From Nymphaea colorata (lineage: Eukaryota; Streptophyta; Magnoliopsida; Nymphaeales; Nymphaeaceae), in the NCBI RefSeq assembly GCF_008831285.2, contig NC_045143.1:12077214-12141213 (forward strand): a stretch of 64,000 bases of DNA. Reading direction: 5' to 3'. Made by a program: the position numbers and the translations under genes. Positions 61,667 to 64,000 of this stretch are shown in pieces. Position 1 is the first letter of the stretch; each line of letters begins with the position of its first letter. Below the pieces are notes generated by a model. That model was not told the DNA's origin, ran no database searches, and was given only the letters and a program-made list of their open reading frames with translations.

Positions 61667-62760
61667 AGAGCAGCTCTTCAGTCAGTATTTGACAGGCTGC
61701 GGTTGGGAAAAGATATGAAGTGGACCAACTAAATTTTTCAAACCTGGTCATTCAAGACAGCATGCTAAGGAAGAGCTTCACTCCATTTAAAATCGATCAA
61801 AACCTAGTTGAGAGATCCTCGAAATAAACATTTTGTTCATCAGTCACAGACTCTCACGGCTGTTCTAAATAATTACTGCTAAATTTCAAGTGTAAATGCC
61901 ACTGGTACTTTAGCACGTAATCAGTAAATATTGCACCTCTTGTAAATAAATCACGACCTTTATGGCTGTAAATGGAGTACTTTAGACAATTAAAGTCGGA
62001 TGGTGAATCTACAGCTTGCTGCTTAGTAGTTCTTTTAACATTTACTAATGATCTGAAATGGAGGATCTGAAATGGAGCATGACAGTTGATTGAAGGAGAC
62101 CTTCCGATTTAGCTGTCTCCAGTTAGGTTGTGTGTTTGTCATCATTAGCTGTCCATCTACACTAGGTGGCCTTAGTTTTCGAACATTCGAATTAAATCCT
62201 TGCCTTGTTGAGAAATTGCTTAAGTAACCGCATATTCGGCTTTCACTTTTTGAATGTATCGAAATTTCCCCCACCTGTTGTGACGAAACCGGGATTACGA
62301 ATGGTTTTCAAGAATTAAAGCCAGTGCTGTAAAAATTGGTTCAGCAATTGGATTAGGGAAGCTGTCGATTAGGTCAATCGGCCGAAAGTAGCAATCCTTT
62401 GAACTGGTTCTGGATGGGTTAAAAAAATGTTGGAAAATTATTAAAAAATATATGAAACCACATAAAAGTTAATTAAAAACGAAAATTTTTATTTTTATTT
62501 TTTAAAACAAATGAAAAAATGACACCTAGCACTCTTAAATCAGTGAAAGAACTCAATTGTTTAGACATCGGTGTCCATCTGTTAGTTTCCTTGCGAGTAT
62601 TGTAAGGCAGATCATCCCTGTCCGTCGGGTGAGGTTTCTCTGTTATTAAACTGATGTTTTTCCTTCATGTCGTGGTTTGGTTTTACTTTTTTGTTTAGTA
62701 TTGGAAACAATGTGCGCTTACATTTTTCTGCACACTCGTGCCAACCTCCTGGAGGTACGC
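61667..62760. other. DUF538 3' UTR and intergenic sequence
   Basis: The first few hundred bases should be the 3' UTR of the DUF538 gene; TAAATAAATCACG at about 61942 and ACAATTAAAG at about 61986 are AT-rich candidates for its end. 62320-62520 begins CAGTGCTGTAAAAATTGGTT and continues A-rich, resembling the left part of the 4313 repeat in DDR4 intron 5. No coding sequence was recognised. Confidence 0.4.
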
Positions 62761-63310
62761 CTCCCACTTTTATTAATCAGAAATATATATACAAACACAG
62801 AATCGGCCTAGAAGAGAACTGACAAAAAACTGAGCCCAAAATGGTCACAGGGTGCATCCAGCAATTACAAAATCTGTGAAAGCCTGGTCGCCACCTGGTG
62901 CACTAGGTTAACCTTCGAAGTTCTTAATCGATGTACCTATTCTTTTACACTGCTCTGGGAGGCTACCAAACGGGCCTGATCTTCATCTGACTTTTGAGCC
63001 GGCCCAGCCAATCCTTTCTGTTAGAAAGGAATTGAATTGGGTGGTACAACGCCGATGAGGTTTGATGGTGTCTACGAGATGATTGAGAGTACTCTTCTAC
63101 ATAAATCCATGTAGTTCTTGAAAGTGCCGGAGACACACTCTTCACCAGTCCAAGTCCTGCAACAAAACACAAGAACAGATTGCTACCTGTAGTGGACGAG
63201 GCAATCTGAATGCAAAGCTTGTTTTTACCTTACTCTGGCCAATCATCTGAAACGAAATCCATATCCAACCACAAGCGGACGACCTCTAGTTCTCGTGACT
63301 CCTCCAGAAG
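62761..63310 (-). CDS. 3' end of an unrecognised minus-strand gene
   Basis: Two candidate exons, 63310-63234 and 63156-63072, join GGCCAGA|gtaagg ... ttgttgcag|GACTTG in frame. The peptide runs LLEESRELEVVRLWLDMDFV, SDDWPETWTGEECVSG and TFKNYMDLCRRVLSIIS, then TAG. The composition is protein-like. A probable 3' UTR follows with a minus-strand AATAAA inside TGATTAATAAAAGTG near 62770. Upstream of 63310 this frame meets a TAG at the acceptor, so earlier exons must lie further right or are lost; I could not find them. I recognise no family. It may be a truncated gene fragment. Confidence 0.4.
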
Positions 63311-63804
63311 CTAGCTATAAATGAATCTTCGCACATTCTCGAAACTCCCCTAGCTGCTGCTGCAGTCAGGAAGTCTTTCTTGTTAGAAATCTATTTAGTG
63401 GGCCTATATATGTTGATAATCATTCATTACATTACAAGCTATCTAAATACAGAGACCCATTTAAAAATAATCTTATACGTCGAAGTCTGTATCAACTCAT
63501 TTGGTGTTGATCAAATATATGTAGAAGACAGAGAGAATCAATATCCGGTTTATGATGGGTAAAATTGTTATTAATAAACACACCATATTGCTAAAAACAC
63601 ACTTAAAGTTTTGCATTGTTAGTCAAAATAACTTTTCTCTGATGAAATCTTAGGCAATCATTAACTTAAGCCAGTTAACTAAATAAATTGACCAAAATAT
63701 CCATTTCATGTTCACTTGCTTACAATGACATCTTTCATTATACTCTAGCTGCATATTAGGGAAGTTGATATGGGAAAACATTCATAGAAGGAGACAATGG
63801 AGCA
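63311..63804. other. Short intergenic region, nothing firm
   Basis: AT-rich sequence between two uncertain gene pieces transcribed away from each other. It could hold a missing upstream exon of the minus-strand gene or a promoter for the plus-strand frame at 63805. Neither is clear. Confidence 0.3.
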
Positions 63805-64000
63805 ATGGAGAAAGGCGAATTAGTATTGGTCTCTGACCACCTCATATATGTTGGACCCTTTATCTTAGATGCCAAGGCAAAACACCTAATGGAAGACCAA
63901 CTTCAATGTTTGGCATACACTCTTGCTCCTCACTACGTTCTGTCTCAAAAGGATGTGAAGAAGCGAAGCATATCATTTCCCTGCGTAGAGTTGGATATAA
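63805..64000 (+). CDS. Open frame running off the window, unrecognised
   Basis: From ATG 63805 the frame stays open for 65 codons to the last base. The peptide starts MEKGELVLVSDHLIYVGPFI and continues LDAKAKHLMEDQLQCLAYTL, APHYVLSQKDVKKRSISFPC. Hydrophobic and charged residues alternate in a protein-like way, unlike the low-complexity frames elsewhere. The context AGCAATGGAG is acceptable for a plant start. It may be the first exon of a gene or a transposon fragment. I recognise no domain. Confidence 0.4.
   Translation, partial: MEKGELVLVSDHLIYVGPFILDAKAKHLMEDQLQCLAYTLAPHYVLSQKDVKKRSISFPCVELDI

Overview
This is nuclear DNA of a flowering plant. Five spliced or intronless protein-coding genes with plant-type products are spread over 64 kb. 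They are separated by AT-rich intergenic sequence full of decayed transposable elements. Introns are long (up to about 5.2 kb) with GT..AG borders. The retroelements (LINE, Ty1/copia, caulimovirid-like endogenous pararetrovirus) are typical of angiosperms. The sequence alone does not fix the species. All gene models below were spliced by eye using frame continuity and GT/AG sites.

Layout: (1) 414-12485 (+), a 12-exon DDT-domain gene matching DDR4, a partner of ISWI chromatin remodellers, with transposon debris in introns 5 and 7 and a possible alternative terminal exon at 7123-7212. (2) 14960-16692 (-), a two-exon pentatricopeptide-repeat gene like Arabidopsis At1g01970, tail-to-tail with DDR4. 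(3) 18.0-19.9 kb (-), a decayed LINE. (4) About 20.5-25.0 kb (+), a broken endogenous pararetrovirus with protease, reverse transcriptase and RNase H remnants, a still-open second reading frame, a TATA box and a tRNA-Met primer-site-like motif. (5) 27665-36351 (-), a nine-exon ELF5/WBP11-like proline-rich gene with an apparent one-base deletion in exon 6. (6) 37.4-38.0 kb, GC-rich nested hairpins. (7) 42718-47897 (+), a full-length but decayed Ty1/copia element, itself hit by a solo LTR. (8) 48451-49458 (-), intronless MTERF6. (9) 54873-55706, a TIR element with TTA target duplications that carries a purine-only minisatellite. (10) 55964-61666 (+), a secreted DUF538 protein split by a 5.2-kb intron. 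(11) 62.7-63.3 kb (-), the 3' end of an unrecognised gene. (12) From 63805 (+), an open frame running off the window.

The genes do not form a pathway. DDR4, ELF5 and MTERF6 act in chromatin, nuclear RNA processing and flowering, and organelle gene expression respectively. The PPR protein is probably organellar and the DUF538 protein probably enters the secretory route. I found no gene cluster or previously unknown multi-gene system. The most unusual items are the ELF5 exon 6 lesion with an in-frame rescue donor, the pararetrovirus remnant with recognisable control sites, the minisatellite-bearing TIR element, and the nested hairpin region.
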